64,000 bases of DNA from Helicostylum pulchrum (lineage: Eukaryota > Mucoromycota > Mucoromycetes > Mucorales > Mucoraceae), in assembly GCA_025677825.1 (NCBI GenBank), contig JAIXMO010000003.1:868001-932000 (forward strand), in the 5' to 3' direction. The notes under the pieces were generated by a model. The model worked only from the letters and a program-made list of their open reading frames with translations, was not told the DNA's origin and searched no databases. Every line of letters starts with the position of its first letter. Position 1 is the stretch's first letter. A program made the translations under genes and the position numbers. Of this stretch, positions 34,401 through 45,701 are shown piece after piece.

Positions 34401-36715
34401 GTACTTACTAGAGTAATCATTTTTTTTCTTGCGATACAACGAATAATATTAAGAAAGACCTAATTACCACACCGAAAAAAAAAAGTAAATTAGAAACAAG
34501 TATATCCACCCTTTTTTTTTTTGTAAAAAGAAAAAGCTAACTTTACTGCATGAAATCTAGTTTCAGTATTTAAAATAGTTGAAAGGGCATCATCATCCGG
34601 TACATTGATTTTTTCTCTGTAATCGTACAGTATGGGCCTTAACTCTGGCACCATATTCACCATCAAGCGAACGTTTGTAAATTGCGGACCTAAATTTTCT
34701 TTTAAATCCTTGTAGAATTCACGTACAACGTGTTCGGACTCGGTCAAGAGTTGACGTAAAATCGAGGATAAACAACGCAGTAAACCATTATAGGGTCTCT
34801 TTTGGTTTTTATCGAATTTGGCACAGGCCGTATAACCGCAATGACGTGCTTGTACATTGACTGTGGAGACCAAGGTGGATTTACCTATACCTCCTGGACC
34901 TTTAAGCACGATGACCTCACAGCAGGAAGGTTCCAAAGAAGTAGAGGAATTGACTCGTAACAGGTTATCTGCTTCTTTTAGTAGGCTACTTTCGATTGTT
35001 TGTGTGTTTGCATCTTGTTGGCCAGTATCGCTGTCTTTGGATTTGAGTTTTTCGGCTTGGTGAGTATTGTATGTTGATTCGATAATTGAACTAATTAGCT
35101 CGGTTTCCTTATTTCGACCATAGATGCCATCTGAGACTTTAAAAACTGGATTCACATCTCGCATTCCTAAAGGGAAAAACACCAGTGACTGAAAGAGAAA
35201 AAAAGAAAAGAAAAGAAAGGGTCAATCGTTTTTACAGTATATTTTATGCTTGTTTTTGCTTTTTGTGTGTACTTCGTCTGGACTTAAAGCGGCCACTCTC
35301 TTTTTACATTCTAATAAATCCTCTCTTAAACCATAAGCACTATCATATCTTTCATCTACAGTCTAATTGTTTTATTAGAACCTTACTATTTAAACTCTTT
35401 TTTGTTTTTTGTTTACCTTTCTTGTTAATTTATCAATTACGGAACTTATGATAGGAGGTATATCTTTTCTAATGGTGTGGACAAGAGGTACATTCTTTGA
35501 TAGGATAGAATGCACTACGTCCATCGCCGTTCCATCAAAGGGGGGTCTATCAGTCAAGATGACAAAAAACATGATACCGAGGGAATACAAATCGGCTCTG
35601 TGATCTAGAGCATTTGAGGTCCGACCGGTTTGTTCTGGGCTCACGTATACTAACGAAGACTGGAACTCTTTTGGAGAATAGAATCTACTGGCGCTTGGTT
35701 TCTTGAGCGGTTGGGCATCGAGTTCGGTAAAATAATTTGATTCTTCTTTTAAACGATGTGGGTTGTGCCTGGAAGATACAGGTAAAGGCGGTAAGGGAGG
35801 AGGAGTTGGTATTAAAGTAGTGGAGTTTGTACAAGTATCGGTTGTGGCCATAAAGGATCGCCATCGCGAACTGGTCAGTAATAATTCCTCGTAGGAATTT
35901 AAGCCGCCGCCAAAGTTCCAGATTTTAGCCTCGAGGTTTCCGTCTGCGGTATATCCGCATTGAAAGGCACAAGGTCTTAGTTCACCGTGAATAACTCCGT
36001 TCTCGTGCAAGAATTGAAGAGAGGAACAACACTCGATGGCGAAATTTAAAAATCGGTCTAGTGTTATTTGATTACATGGTGGTATCGATGTCGAGGGATG
36101 GTGTTTCCAAATGCTGACATTGTTAGTGCGTTGACTAAGAGAGTAAAGTGTGTAATAGTTCATGGTTTGGTCTTGGTAAAAGTACAGGTAGTCGGTAGGG
36201 TTAATATCTGCGTAAATTATGGCAGCTAAACCATCTTGAACAAGAGAAACGTACTCCACGGCATTAGTCACATATTTCTCTCCTCCTGGTAACGCATGTA
36301 ATCTCTTTGAAACATAAAATTCTCTTTCCAATCGAACTGAATGAGGTGAAACTTTTGCTAAAACTATTTTATTATCCTTATTTCTATAAACAAGTTAAGA
36401 TTTTTTTTAAATAAATTTAACTTATTTTTTCTGTTGTAGCTTGTACCTTTTCCCAAGACTGACAGCAATTAATCCACCTGCACCAGCTAATTCGATAGCT
36501 TTACCAAAGGTATAGTTTGGTATTCTTATTTCCAAAGTATCATAATTAACGTTGAAATTACCAGGGGGAGACGTTCTAGGCAGTGGTCGATCCGTTGCTG
36601 ATTTATTCGTTGATTTTGTCGATTTAGTAGTGTTTGCAGGCGGTGTATTGGAGCTGTTGGTTAAATTTGGTATCGTTTTTTTTTCCTTGTATTGGTTTAA
36701 ACGGTGAAAAGACAT
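28482..36715 (-). CDS. Giant hybrid histidine kinase: pseudokinase-AAA-GAF-HisKA-HATPase-receiver (2486 aa)
   Basis: Twelve exons: 36715-36447, 36383-35417, 35362-35273, 35188-34547, 34459-34409, 34356-34332, 34198-32247, 32185-31785, 31729-31546, 31485-29813, 29757-28682 and 28612-28482; phases all agree. Residues about 90-440 are a protein-kinase-like domain. A P-loop ATPase follows (GPGGIGKS near 540; CLDDLQEAD near 675), then a large helical region and a GAF domain. The HisKA H-box SHELRTP has its His near 1908, and the HATPase has N-, G1- and G2-boxes (NLIGNAIKF, DTGIGM, GGTGLGLS). The receiver has its acceptor Asp at about 2409 (IDHHMPGCDG). This is the architecture of fungal Mak2/Mak3/Chk1-type (group X) sensors feeding a phosphorelay in stress signalling. 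The kinase-like head has HGEL instead of HRD and NFG instead of DFG, so it is probably inactive. Confidence 0.9.
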
Positions 36716-36898
36716 TTGCTTAAACAAATAGCTTACGAAAATGATAAAGAAAAAGAAAAAGGATTTTTATTTTTTTTGGAAAAAAAAGTAAAAAAAATAC
36801 ATCATAGAAGGGCTAATCCCATTTAGGGTCAGTGATGCCACAAAAAAAAAAGGTCGCTTTTTTTATAACCTGATATTTGTCCGTATTTATTTTATTTA

Positions 36899-37828
36899 CT
36901 AAGGCATCATATTTCCCATTATTCCTATTTGCAAAGTTTGCATTAATTCATGCTTAAGTCTCATACGAATTTTGACCGTATATGAAAAAATACTAATTGC
37001 AAAGTAAACCTATACAATATATATATTCAGTAACCTAGCAACAACAACAAAAAAGGTATCTTACATAAATGGTAACCATAACAATCGTTGATAGCACCGA
37101 AAACTTTAATTCACCTTCCCAGGTTCGACGACAATTATAAAAATCTGCCCTAGTTGAAGTGAACTTTTGTGTGTCACTTACAGGTAATGGTGCCTGATCT
37201 TCTTGAAACAAGACATTATCGAGACTGGCGGATGTTGAATTAATACACCACTGTACATAATCTTCTTTTCGTACAATAAACAATACGGTATTCACAATTG
37301 TATCAATTGAAAATATGAATATAACTCCGTTAAGTATAAAAGATGCTGCTCGAATACCATGTGGGGATTTCTAAAAAGTAAAGAAAAGTTATTTTTTTTT
37401 TAATAGGTGTAAAAAAAATTATGTGTGTTATACGTACAATGTATAATGGACAAAGTGAACCCAAACTGACGCCAAATAGTACTAGATTAATTGTGCCAAA
37501 CAGGTACAAAGCGGTAGAATCCATGTGAGAGTAAAATGCTATTAATTTTTTTGTAAAGGGGTTAATATATATAATTATTTTTTTTAGTAAAGTGTAATAC
37601 TTGCGACTTTTGTTTTGAAATGATATAATAGCAAAATATAAAGATAATCCCTGTATACAAAAATAATTAACAATTGTGCATACTAACTAAAAAGAAGAAT
37701 TTTTTTTTACTTACAGCCCATATTAAACAGCTTATTGTTGCACCTGCTCGTAAATGAATACACCCGCAACACTTGTGAATATAAGGATTTAAAGAATGTG
37801 TTAACTGTTCTCTAGGCTGTAATCTCAT
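36899..37828 (-). CDS. Four-TM membrane protein, Mucorales-type, unknown function (224 aa)
   Basis: Exons 37828-37715, 37650-37608, 37538-37438, 37370-37065 and 37009-36899. The protein begins with a short hydrophilic segment, then KCCGCIHLRAGATISCLIWA leading into the first membrane helix. Further helices are ALYLFGTINLVLFGVSLG, FILNGVIFIFSIDTIVNTVL and FSVLSTIVMVTIYVYFAIS. A loop with two Cys lies between helices 3 and 4, and the C-terminus is basic and Met-rich. The layout recalls tetraspan/MARVEL-like proteins. The intron 2 donor (GTCGCA) is weak, so the second junction is uncertain. Same strand as the histidine kinase, 183 bp away; no functional link can be read from this. Confidence 0.6.
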
Positions 37829-38186
37829 TTTCTAAGTAAAAAAAAAGTATATAAAGTGAAGGGAAAAGAAGGTTAACAAAAAAGAAAATAGCAAAAACTG
37901 TCAATAAAAAAATAGGCTTGAATCTACTTTAGTAACAAATCAATGAAAACATTTGCCATAAATTGGAATCAAAACTTACACATGACTTGTGCAGAGTAAT
38001 ACAAACAAAATATTATAACCCAATCGAAGAAAGAGGAGGTACCTGTTTATTTTTGGGATAATCGTATATCCTGTTTATCAATATGGGGATGGTGTATTTT
38101 TTTGGGCCATCAAATTAAAAAACCGCCCCTATTTTTTGTTTTAAAAAAAAGCCGTAGCGTTCGGGTGCTATTTATTATTTCTTAAT
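37829..38186. promoter_or_regulatory. Divergent promoter region
   Basis: 358 bp between the starts of the membrane protein and the Nudix gene. No clear TATA box; purine- and T-rich stretches. Confidence 0.4.
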
Positions 38187-39046
38187 ATGTTGTCTCGTAC
38201 AGCGCCTATTGTGTTCGATACAGCTACCTTATCCTTATTCAGTAAACGACTTTTAAACTGCCCCAAGTTTAAGCTCAAGTTTAAACCGGATTTCAAGGAA
38301 GCCGCTGTACTTGTGCCATTGTGCGTCGTGGACGGCAAGCCTAGTGTATTGTTTACTGTGAGAAATATGACTATGAGAACTCATCGTGGAGAGATTAGGT
38401 ACATGTTTATTTTATTATTATTTTTATTATTTTTTCGTTTGTGGTAAAGTTCGAGATGTTGACCTCAAGATTTTTCTTTATTTATTATTACTAATAGTTT
38501 TCCTGGAGGTAAAGAAGGTAAAAAAAAGCGTACAGACAGATATATAAAAAAGCATTAAAACTCACATAAAAAAAAGAACCTGAGGACCCTACTTTACAAC
38601 ATACAGCATTAAGAGAGACACAAGAAGAAATAGGGTTAAGTCCTTCAATGGTAGACGTATTAGGATGTTATTCAGCGCTGCCAAACAAGACAGGATCACT
38701 CCGGGTACACCCGTATGTAGGGTTCATTAGAGCCGAGCAAGAGGATTTGTTGAGCAAATTCAATCCGGATGAAGTATCCAGTGTATTCACCTTGCCTATA
38801 GAATACTTGATCGATCCTAAAGTTAGAATGATAAAGCAGTTTCGTGATAGTAAGCAAAAGTACACTGTGTATAAGTTGCCTGATAATATTCATGGAGATA
38901 AAGAGTTATGGGGATTAACTAGTTTTATTCTTGATGGTAAGCAGAAAAAAAACGGTTTAGTAAATTTCGTATGTATTGATTGTGCCCCCCTCCCTTTTTT
39001 TTTGTTAGGTGTGCTTCGTAAAATTGTACCTGAACATTATCCATAG
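38187..39046 (+). CDS. Nudix hydrolase, CoA pyrophosphatase type (209 aa)
   Basis: Exons 38187-38398, 38498-38517 (20 nt), 38577-38936 and 39009-39046. The assembled Nudix box reads SFPGGKEEPEDPTLQHTALR followed by ETQEEIGL. The GG-x3-x-D ... TALRE-x2-EE-x-GL spacing matches the CoA diphosphatase group (Pcd1, NUDT7/8), which cleaves CoA or oxidised CoA to phosphopantetheine and 3',5'-ADP. Upstream FKEAAVLVPLCVVDGKPSVLFTVR is the first strand pair, and RTHRGEI precedes the box as in that family. No C-terminal SKL-type peroxisome signal; the end is PEHYP. The box is split across a microexon. Confidence 0.88.
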
Positions 39047-39920
39047 ATTCTATTAATAGATTAAAATTTTACTTGTTGATTCAAGTAAGAAAAATAAATA
39101 CATGTTTTTATATGTCAATCTTGTGTATTTAAACTTAGTGGTTCTACAGTTGGATATTTAAGCTCATGTCTTCGCCTAATCAAAGACGTGCTTCCGGGCA
39201 TCATTGTGTTTATTATTGAGATTAGCGTCTGCACCGGGCATGGTTTCAAAGTCTATTGTCTGAATGAACTTTAACCTTCGAAACAAAAAAAGAACCCGTT
39301 TATAAAATAATATATATTGTGACCATTGTAAAAAAAAAATATGCGCTTGAACTTCTCATAGTTCTCAAAGAAGCCCTAATTACTTTGATTAACAGAATTA
39401 GCCAATAAGTTCCATATCTCGAATCAACAATGTTGGGTACAAAAGTATAGCCAAATGGCGTGTACTTTTTTTTTTTTAATGCCTTGAATAAACATCGCTA
39501 TTATTTTTTTATGGTATACTATACAGAGGTTTACATGCCTCGGCAATTGTTGCGCGGGCGTATTCACCATTCATTACATTTTGAAGTAAAAAGATGTTAG
39601 ACACATTAACATACAATATTAACATTTTGACTCTTTGTATACTTGGATACGGTCAGTTTGGTTAACGAGTGAAAAAGAAAACTTTTACTCCAGTGAGTTT
39701 GGACTTTTAATAGTCTTACCATCTGAGAAACTCTTTAGGTGAAATAAAAACAAACCACTAACATCGAAGAAGTAAAATAATGAGGTACATTTTAATCCTG
39801 TATAATGAACATATCGCCTTGTTTTTTATACATTGATTCATTGATTTTAAAAAAAAACTATATAACCATACCTCTTTTTCCCCCCTTTTTTTTTGTTGGA
39901 TGTAATTATTTTTTTTTGAG
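39047..39920. other. Intergenic, no gene seen
   Basis: AT-rich, with T runs. The word ccgggcat appears twice (near 39194 and 39234). No coding-like frame. Confidence 0.5.
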
Positions 39921-40749
39921 ATGTTTCAACTATATATGAAAGCGGCAAGTAAACCAGATAGTAAGTTTTTTGAATTTTCATACGCGTGTTAGTTATCAGG
40001 TCCTAATTATTTTATAAGCTCAATGTGGCATATGCCATAAATTTTTTAGAGGAATACGAGGTCTCAATGTGCATTTGAGTCGTTCTGCTTGTAAGAATCT
40101 TCAAAAACCAAATCAAGTAACGGAACCTACTGTAGCTGGTCCACAAGAGAAACCAGAAATACAACAAGATAAAAATTACATTGACGAGACTAGTGATATC
40201 TGTATTAATTATGAAAGTGGTATGCTTCAAGTAATCAATAAGGATAACGAATGTTTTGACGATATCTTTTTAACTTCTGACGATGATTCTGAAGATGTTT
40301 TCGAAGAAAATAGCGAAGAAGGTAGTGAAGATTATAGCGAAGATGGTAGTGAAACAGATTATGATGATAATGACAGTGTCTATTTTACTCCTGAAGAAGC
40401 ATTAGAGAATGCGCCAGAGGAACAAGACAGTGATAATGGCAACGATTATGATATTACCGAAATAGAGGGTGGAGGTGGTAAATTTGATTTAATTAGAATG
40501 CTAAGCTGGGTACGTAGTACCATTGTATTTGCTATTTTTTACTATGGTTGTATGGAGCATTGTTCTTTCTCTGGTAGTTGTCCTGATATTTATGGTAATT
40601 TAAACGCAATGTTAATGTATTTTAAGCAGCAAAATACTACAATCACTTTTATACAACGAAATACTTTATCAAGTTTAGGTTTGCACATCAATATCTTTCT
40701 TGTTTGTCTGGTCTTATTCTTAAGACGATGCTTAGTTAAAACTCCATAA
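39921..40749 (+). CDS. Acidic protein with truncated zinc-finger-like start and C-terminal TM segments (245 aa), possible transposase remnant
   Basis: Exons 39921-39960 and 40052-40749. Near the start GLNVHLSRSACK resembles the second half of a C2H2/C2HC finger found at the N-terminus of Plavaka/KDZ-type transposases, but the first Cys pair is missing. Then comes a very acidic segment (about residues 80-150: SDDDSEDVFEENSEEGSEDY). The end has two hydrophobic stretches (SWVRSTIVFAIFYYGC, INIFLVCLVLFLRR). The intron is needed to supply an ATG; the acceptor is the second of two AGs. It may be a live small gene captured from a transposon N-terminus or a remnant. Confidence 0.45.
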
Positions 40750-40852
40750 CCCCTTTAAATAAAGCTTTTTTTTTTTAATGTTAAAAATAAAAATAAAACA
40801 ACCATTTTATATTGAGAAGAATGTAAAGTCTGTGGCTGTAAACCTAATCATA

Positions 40853-42485
40853 TTAAAAAAAAAGCATTAAAGGAGATTTTTGCAGGCTTTTAAACTGAGT
40901 CAAATCAACTACATAGTTTTGAGGTACTTCACTGTCATTAGATCGACCACGTCGTCCAATTCCACAAGTAAGGATTTGTATGTCAGGTAAATAACAACTC
41001 AGCAAGTCTAAACATTCTTGCGAGGGAATGAAACCTTTTAATTTGACAACTTTCGAAGTTCCCGTCAAAACAGTTGATGGATCATACTTTTTCACCCCTT
41101 TGCGGAAAACATCTATACTATTAGTAGACAAGATATATTCTTGAGGAGGACTATGCAAGTCAATGATTGCTAAGCTTTGAAGATGAGGACAGTTGATAAG
41201 CGAGTATTTCAATAGTTTGAATGCAAGTTCTGTATGTCTAATACACATTAAAAATAAAAAGTCGTTAATAACTTTAAGACCAACGACGGAAATAGTTCTA
41301 TCGGGTACAGCTAATTCCAAAACAGGCTCTTCTCCACTGTCATCAAACAAATCTGCATAATTTAATCCATGATAAAAACTCAGATATTCACCAGAGAATT
41401 TCATAAAATTATGAACAGAACGGAAATCAGAAAACGAAGCAGCACAAGAAAGCTTTTTGTCACTTATAAAAGCATTCAAGAGTTTAAAAAAATCGTCATA
41501 TCTGATTCACCACTATTCTCGTGTTCAGTTTCGTAGTGTTTGTAGGGAACCCATTCTAGAAATGCACTAGATAACTTGCTCATAAACTCTGCTAATTTCA
41601 ACGCATTATCAATTCCAACTTCGTCGATCCAATCATACAAATCAATCTCGTTAATAATTATATCGAGACATTCAACGGACTGGGGTAAGTACTTTACGAT
41701 ATATTCAATGTAGTTTACAGATACGTTGACGAACGTAACAAACAGCTCTTTTAAGTGAGAATATTGGTAGAATATGTTACTGTCAGCTTGAAAGAGAGGG
41801 GGGGGGGTGGATTGGTAGTAGTAAATTTTTTATGGATGTCAGACTAGGGCACGCAACTTGCGCTTCATATACTGATACATAATCTTGACTGTTATTGTAA
41901 TAGGTTAGATGAGTCAATTTTTCGAATTGGCTCAAATAACTTAAAATGCCACCATAGTGAGACGCGAGTACTGATTTTAATGATATGTGAGTGATGGAAG
42001 CGCGAAAATTATAGTAAATGGAGCAATACAAATTGTTGCAACCCGATATAGACCAATTATCGAAAATAACTTTCTCAAGTCTTGTTAAATATTGGCTGGT
42101 ATCAATATCGCATAAGCATTTTGTATAATCGGATTCTATGATTTTTATTATTTTGAGGTTTGGAACGTATTCAAAGAACTTTAAAAATGCTTGCTTTGTT
42201 AGTGGGACTTCAGGCTCGTAAATATCCAGAGAATAACCATAAAATATATCTTGACGAATGTCTACTTTTTCCATCCAAAGGCAGTATCCAAAGGCAGTAC
42301 TTGAAACATTCCTCGTAATAGACTGATGCTACCAAAGCATCGTCATCCTCATTTATGGTAATATCTTTGTAATAAACTCGGAATGCAGGTAGAGTCCAGT
42401 CCTTGCAAACTGTAACGCAGTTTATTATGGTAGGTTTATCAAGCAAGTTAAATATTTGAAGATATATCTCGTTAGGCAAGTTCAT
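40853..42485 (-). pseudogene. F-box/LRR-type gene broken by three frame lesions
   Basis: The ATG at 42485 opens an F-box (MNLPNEIYLQIFNLLDKPTI, CVTVCKDW) followed by leucine-rich-repeat-like text (YVPNLKIIKIIESDYTKCLC, LPQSVECLDIIINEIDLYDW, CPHLQSLAIIDLHSPPQEYI) to a stop at 40853. The frame changes at a 13-bp tandem duplication (42274-42299), at a run of ten G/C (41798-41807), and by one base near 41500. Otherwise the coding text runs on for about 540 residues with no decay, so inactivation is recent, or the homopolymer and single-base changes are sequence errors. Such proteins are SCF ubiquitin-ligase adaptors, expanded in Mucoromycota. Confidence 0.75.
42274..42299 (+). repeat. Exact 13-bp tandem duplication
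   Basis: tccaaaggcagta occurs twice back to back (42274-42286 and 42287-42299). With one copy the F-box gene reads through in frame. Confidence 0.95.
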
Positions 42486-42601
42486 GTTATATAAAAAAGC
42501 TTTCTTTTTTTTTTGACAGCACAAAAAAAAAAAAGGAGGTCTACATTTACCATTTTTGTTCGAGTATTAATCGCGTAAGCTGTATTATTTTTTTGGGATA
42601 A

Positions 42602-42868
42602 TTAAATATCTTTTAAACAACTCACGAGAAAACACCATAATATCACACCTACGCGTAATAGTTTGAAAATAACAAGAGAATAATATGGTTTTATTAAGTA
42701 TATACAATCCAAGTAACCATCAGCGTTTAACTGAGAGGATTTATATTTCATTTTCATTAAGTTAAATATATATAGTACCTCCGTCCAAGGACAGCATGAT
42801 TTTTTTTTCTCGCAATTGTATTTTAAAATTATTTTTATCACCTCCCCGATTCGATTTCGCGACTTCAT
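42602..42868 (-). pseudogene. Short ORF, doubtful, unrecognised
   Basis: 88 codons from ATG 42868, Lys/Ile/Leu-rich, with CCPW and a C-terminal hydrophobic stretch (YYSLVIFKLLRVGVILWCFL). It faintly recalls the CC...LR.G start of the four-TM family at 37.8 kb. No other support. Confidence 0.2.
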
Positions 42869-43213
42869 TTTTTCTCGCCTTTTTCAAATATTATTCATCT
42901 GTAGCGCAATGATGTTCTTAATAATACAAAAATACCAAGTTTAAAGAGGACTGAACCGCTCGGGAAAAAAAGAGGAACAACTTTAAAAAAATAAAGCGTA
43001 AGTACATAAAAACGACGCTAGCAAATAAACTCCCTATTTTATCATGAACAATGAAAATGATTCTTAAGTTACTATTTATTCTTTTTTTTTTGAATAGTCA
43101 TTTCCTTTCTCTTTTTCATTTATTATTAACTATGTATACTAGTAAGTATCTTATATGTACATCTTTTTAAACGAGCTTATAATTTATATTTTTTTTTATT
43201 ACTTTAAGCTTTT

Positions 43214-43643
43214 TTGTTTTCTTTCAAAGCAACCGCCTTGCATAAGAGCACTTGCTGTCAAACATTCTCCACCCGACTGTTATATCGTATAGTTCGCTAT
43301 GAGAACAAAGGATCTATTACTACAGTGAACCAAATCTCCTACTTCTTTCCAAACTATGTTCGATTTGACATAGTTAGAAAAGACTTTAAGAAGTACAACA
43401 GAAGACCCGATGAATACTGGATGCGGAATTTATGAAAAGCCAAAACGGATAAAAAGGAGATATTCCACTTTCAAAAAGAGGGCTGACCGTGGTGTTACCC
43501 GATATGGAATTGCTAATAGTCTTCACGTCTGGTTCTTCTCCGAGGTGGGTGGAGATATTAGATCTCTCGGTTTGTTAAAATCTAGGAGGATGTTTATCTA
43601 CGTCAAAGTGAATACAGAGACGGGGCGCAATGTCGTTATCTAA
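43214..43643 (+). pseudogene. Frameshifted coding fragment, unrecognised
   Basis: Two overlapping frames of coding-like text: one ends FKKYNRRPDEYWMRNL at 43435; the other runs KPKRIKRRYSTFKKRADRGV and SLHVWFFSEVGGDIRSLGLL to 43643. They join by a frameshift near 43430. No start or family recognised. Confidence 0.3.
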
Positions 43644-44275
43644 CAAACTATTATATAACAACTTGCTTATGTTAATTAACTAGTAAAGTATATCCCCTTC
43701 CCCAATATACTCTTCCCCTGCCTAGCTTAATAGCCGTCCCTGATAATGCCATCATCGCACTGTAAGATACCCTTCCATCAAGAAAGTGGCTATTTTCAGA
43801 GCAACATTTCCCATGCCAGCTGGTTTTTTGGAGCGTCCGTCACTCGTGTATTTCCGGGTATGAAGGAACTTTTCTTTGAACTCTCCTCATTTTTATGCTA
43901 ATACTACGGATCCAGCAGACTTCAATAACAGGTGCTACGAGTTAACCTGATTAATATTTCTGTGATATTAACGGTTATAAAATATAAAAAATAAAATAGA
44001 AAGAAATTATCAGACTTTAAAAAGGTTATATCGTTTTTATTATGAAAATGTGTGTGCCTTACATATGAGAATATATGTTGCCTGTGTAGTATTCTGAGAT
44101 ATAAAATATTTTTACTGTTATTTTATTTTGGTACGCGTTCTATTTACACGTGTGCATAAAAATGATTAAATAGATCACATGAGTAACTAAAAGCGACCAT
44201 TTTATCGGCCCAAGGCGTATTTATTTGTCATTTTTTAGAATAGATAAATTACTTTTCACCCTCTTTTTCTTTATA

Positions 44276-45300
44276 ATGCATACCACCACCAGTAAGTTTA
44301 TTTTTTATGTGTAAGGAGCTCGTATTTATTATTCTGTCTTTTTTTTGTTAGTATTTTTTTTCTGTTCATGTCCGTACAAAAGGACGCAGTTTTTTCTAAA
44401 GTAACTACTAGGTGTAAGCTAACACAAGGCTATGAGTGAGCTACTTTCATTCTAATCCGGACGCACCTTATTAAACGTGAAACAGACTCTATTAAAAGTT
44501 GACAAGAAGCTGTTAGAGACCCTGATCCTGACACAGGCACACGTTTTCTAGGAAAGGTACTATATCACTTTCAGTTGTATTCTTCTTATTGAGTTAAACG
44601 ATGTTTTATTTTTTAGAGAGAGCGTGATTCTTTTTACGCTAATGTTGACAGTAACAATAGACGTAAGAGAATCTTTGGGAACGGCTATTAAGCACGATGC
44701 TTTATTGAAAAAAAAAATGCTTATTTGCCGGGAACAAGCTATGTGTATTTTCTATTGTGTAATCTTCACAATAGAAAATACGATATCGGCTTAGATAGCA
44801 TGGAGAGAAAGAACACGAGGTAGGCATTATAAACATATATCTAAATTGATTTCATACTATCGACTAAAAAATTATATAGCGTAGGTCTTTCGTCGACGTT
44901 AGATCTGATCAATTTGACAGAGGGATGTCAATCCCATAACTTTGAACCTCATGAATGGGAAGATATCAAGAGTAAGATGATGGATAAATATGGCAGTAAA
45001 AAAGAATGTCATGTTCCAAAAGACGTAGCAAGTACGTGGAAAATCGTAACGGCTTTATCTTAACGAGAAAATGGATTTGACCGCTGCCTTTATTTGGAAA
45101 AGAAATATATCATAGTGAACATGATGCTAAATCGGCAGAGAGTGATAGATTTCTTACGGATAATCACTCATATAGTGCGATCACTCCAACAGAAAATCTG
45201 TTCCACGGTGCAAGACACACTGATCAATTGAATCCACAATCAAGACTTGAATCACTGTATTGCCAAGACTGGATCATACCTATTTTTACTAAATACATTA
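44276..45300 (+). pseudogene. Second MSVQKD-family copy, decayed
   Basis: A short leader ATG at 44276 (MHTTT, then a GTAAGT donor) precedes ATG 44368, reading MSVQKDAVFSKVTTRCKLTQ to a stop. Later pieces carry splice signals: EAVRDPDPDTGTRFLGK ends at GTACTA near 44559 and joins an AG at about 44614 to ERDSFYANVDSNNRRKRIFG. A further open stretch, SRRSTLDLINLTEGCQSHNF to IVTALS, ends at TAA 45061. First codons match the copy at 7845. Frames are interrupted, so it is dead. Family unknown. Confidence 0.4.
44745..44781. repeat. Perfect 15-bp inverted repeat (hairpin)
   Basis: Arms 44745-44759 (gtattttctattgtg) and 44767-44781 are exact reverse complements with a 7-base loop. It lies inside the decayed MSVQKD-family copy. 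Confidence 0.9.
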
Positions 45301-45701
45301 TTATACGAATTATTCGTAGCCATTATCTATAGTAAATATGAATTGCTCTAAAGAATTATTGTTAAATATACTATCTTGTATCAATTGAATTATAAATAAG
45401 TCGCATCAGTTTTTTAAGTAAAAAAAAGCGTGATATTCATCATTATGCATTAGCGATGCTTTATGTAAATCCCAACTAAAATATACAAACAAAACAAAAA
45501 AAAAGGAGTTTTTTTTTTTTCTGTTGGTTTGGTTACTGATAACACATTACCTGTTTTTTCTTTCTTTCGTGTTTAAAACAAAAAAAAACAGTGCATTAAT
45601 TTTACAGTAATGATTTTTTTGTAATAAAAAGGCCTCCCCCTTTCTTATTTTTCCCCTTCCTTTCTTTTTCATTAAAACAAAAAAAAAAGTTGTAGCTTCA
45701 A

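Noticed and set aside
44130..44160. Possible third copy of the 8-kb/64-kb repeat
   Set aside because: Only about 20 bases resemble it (gtacNcgttctattt); flanks do not align.
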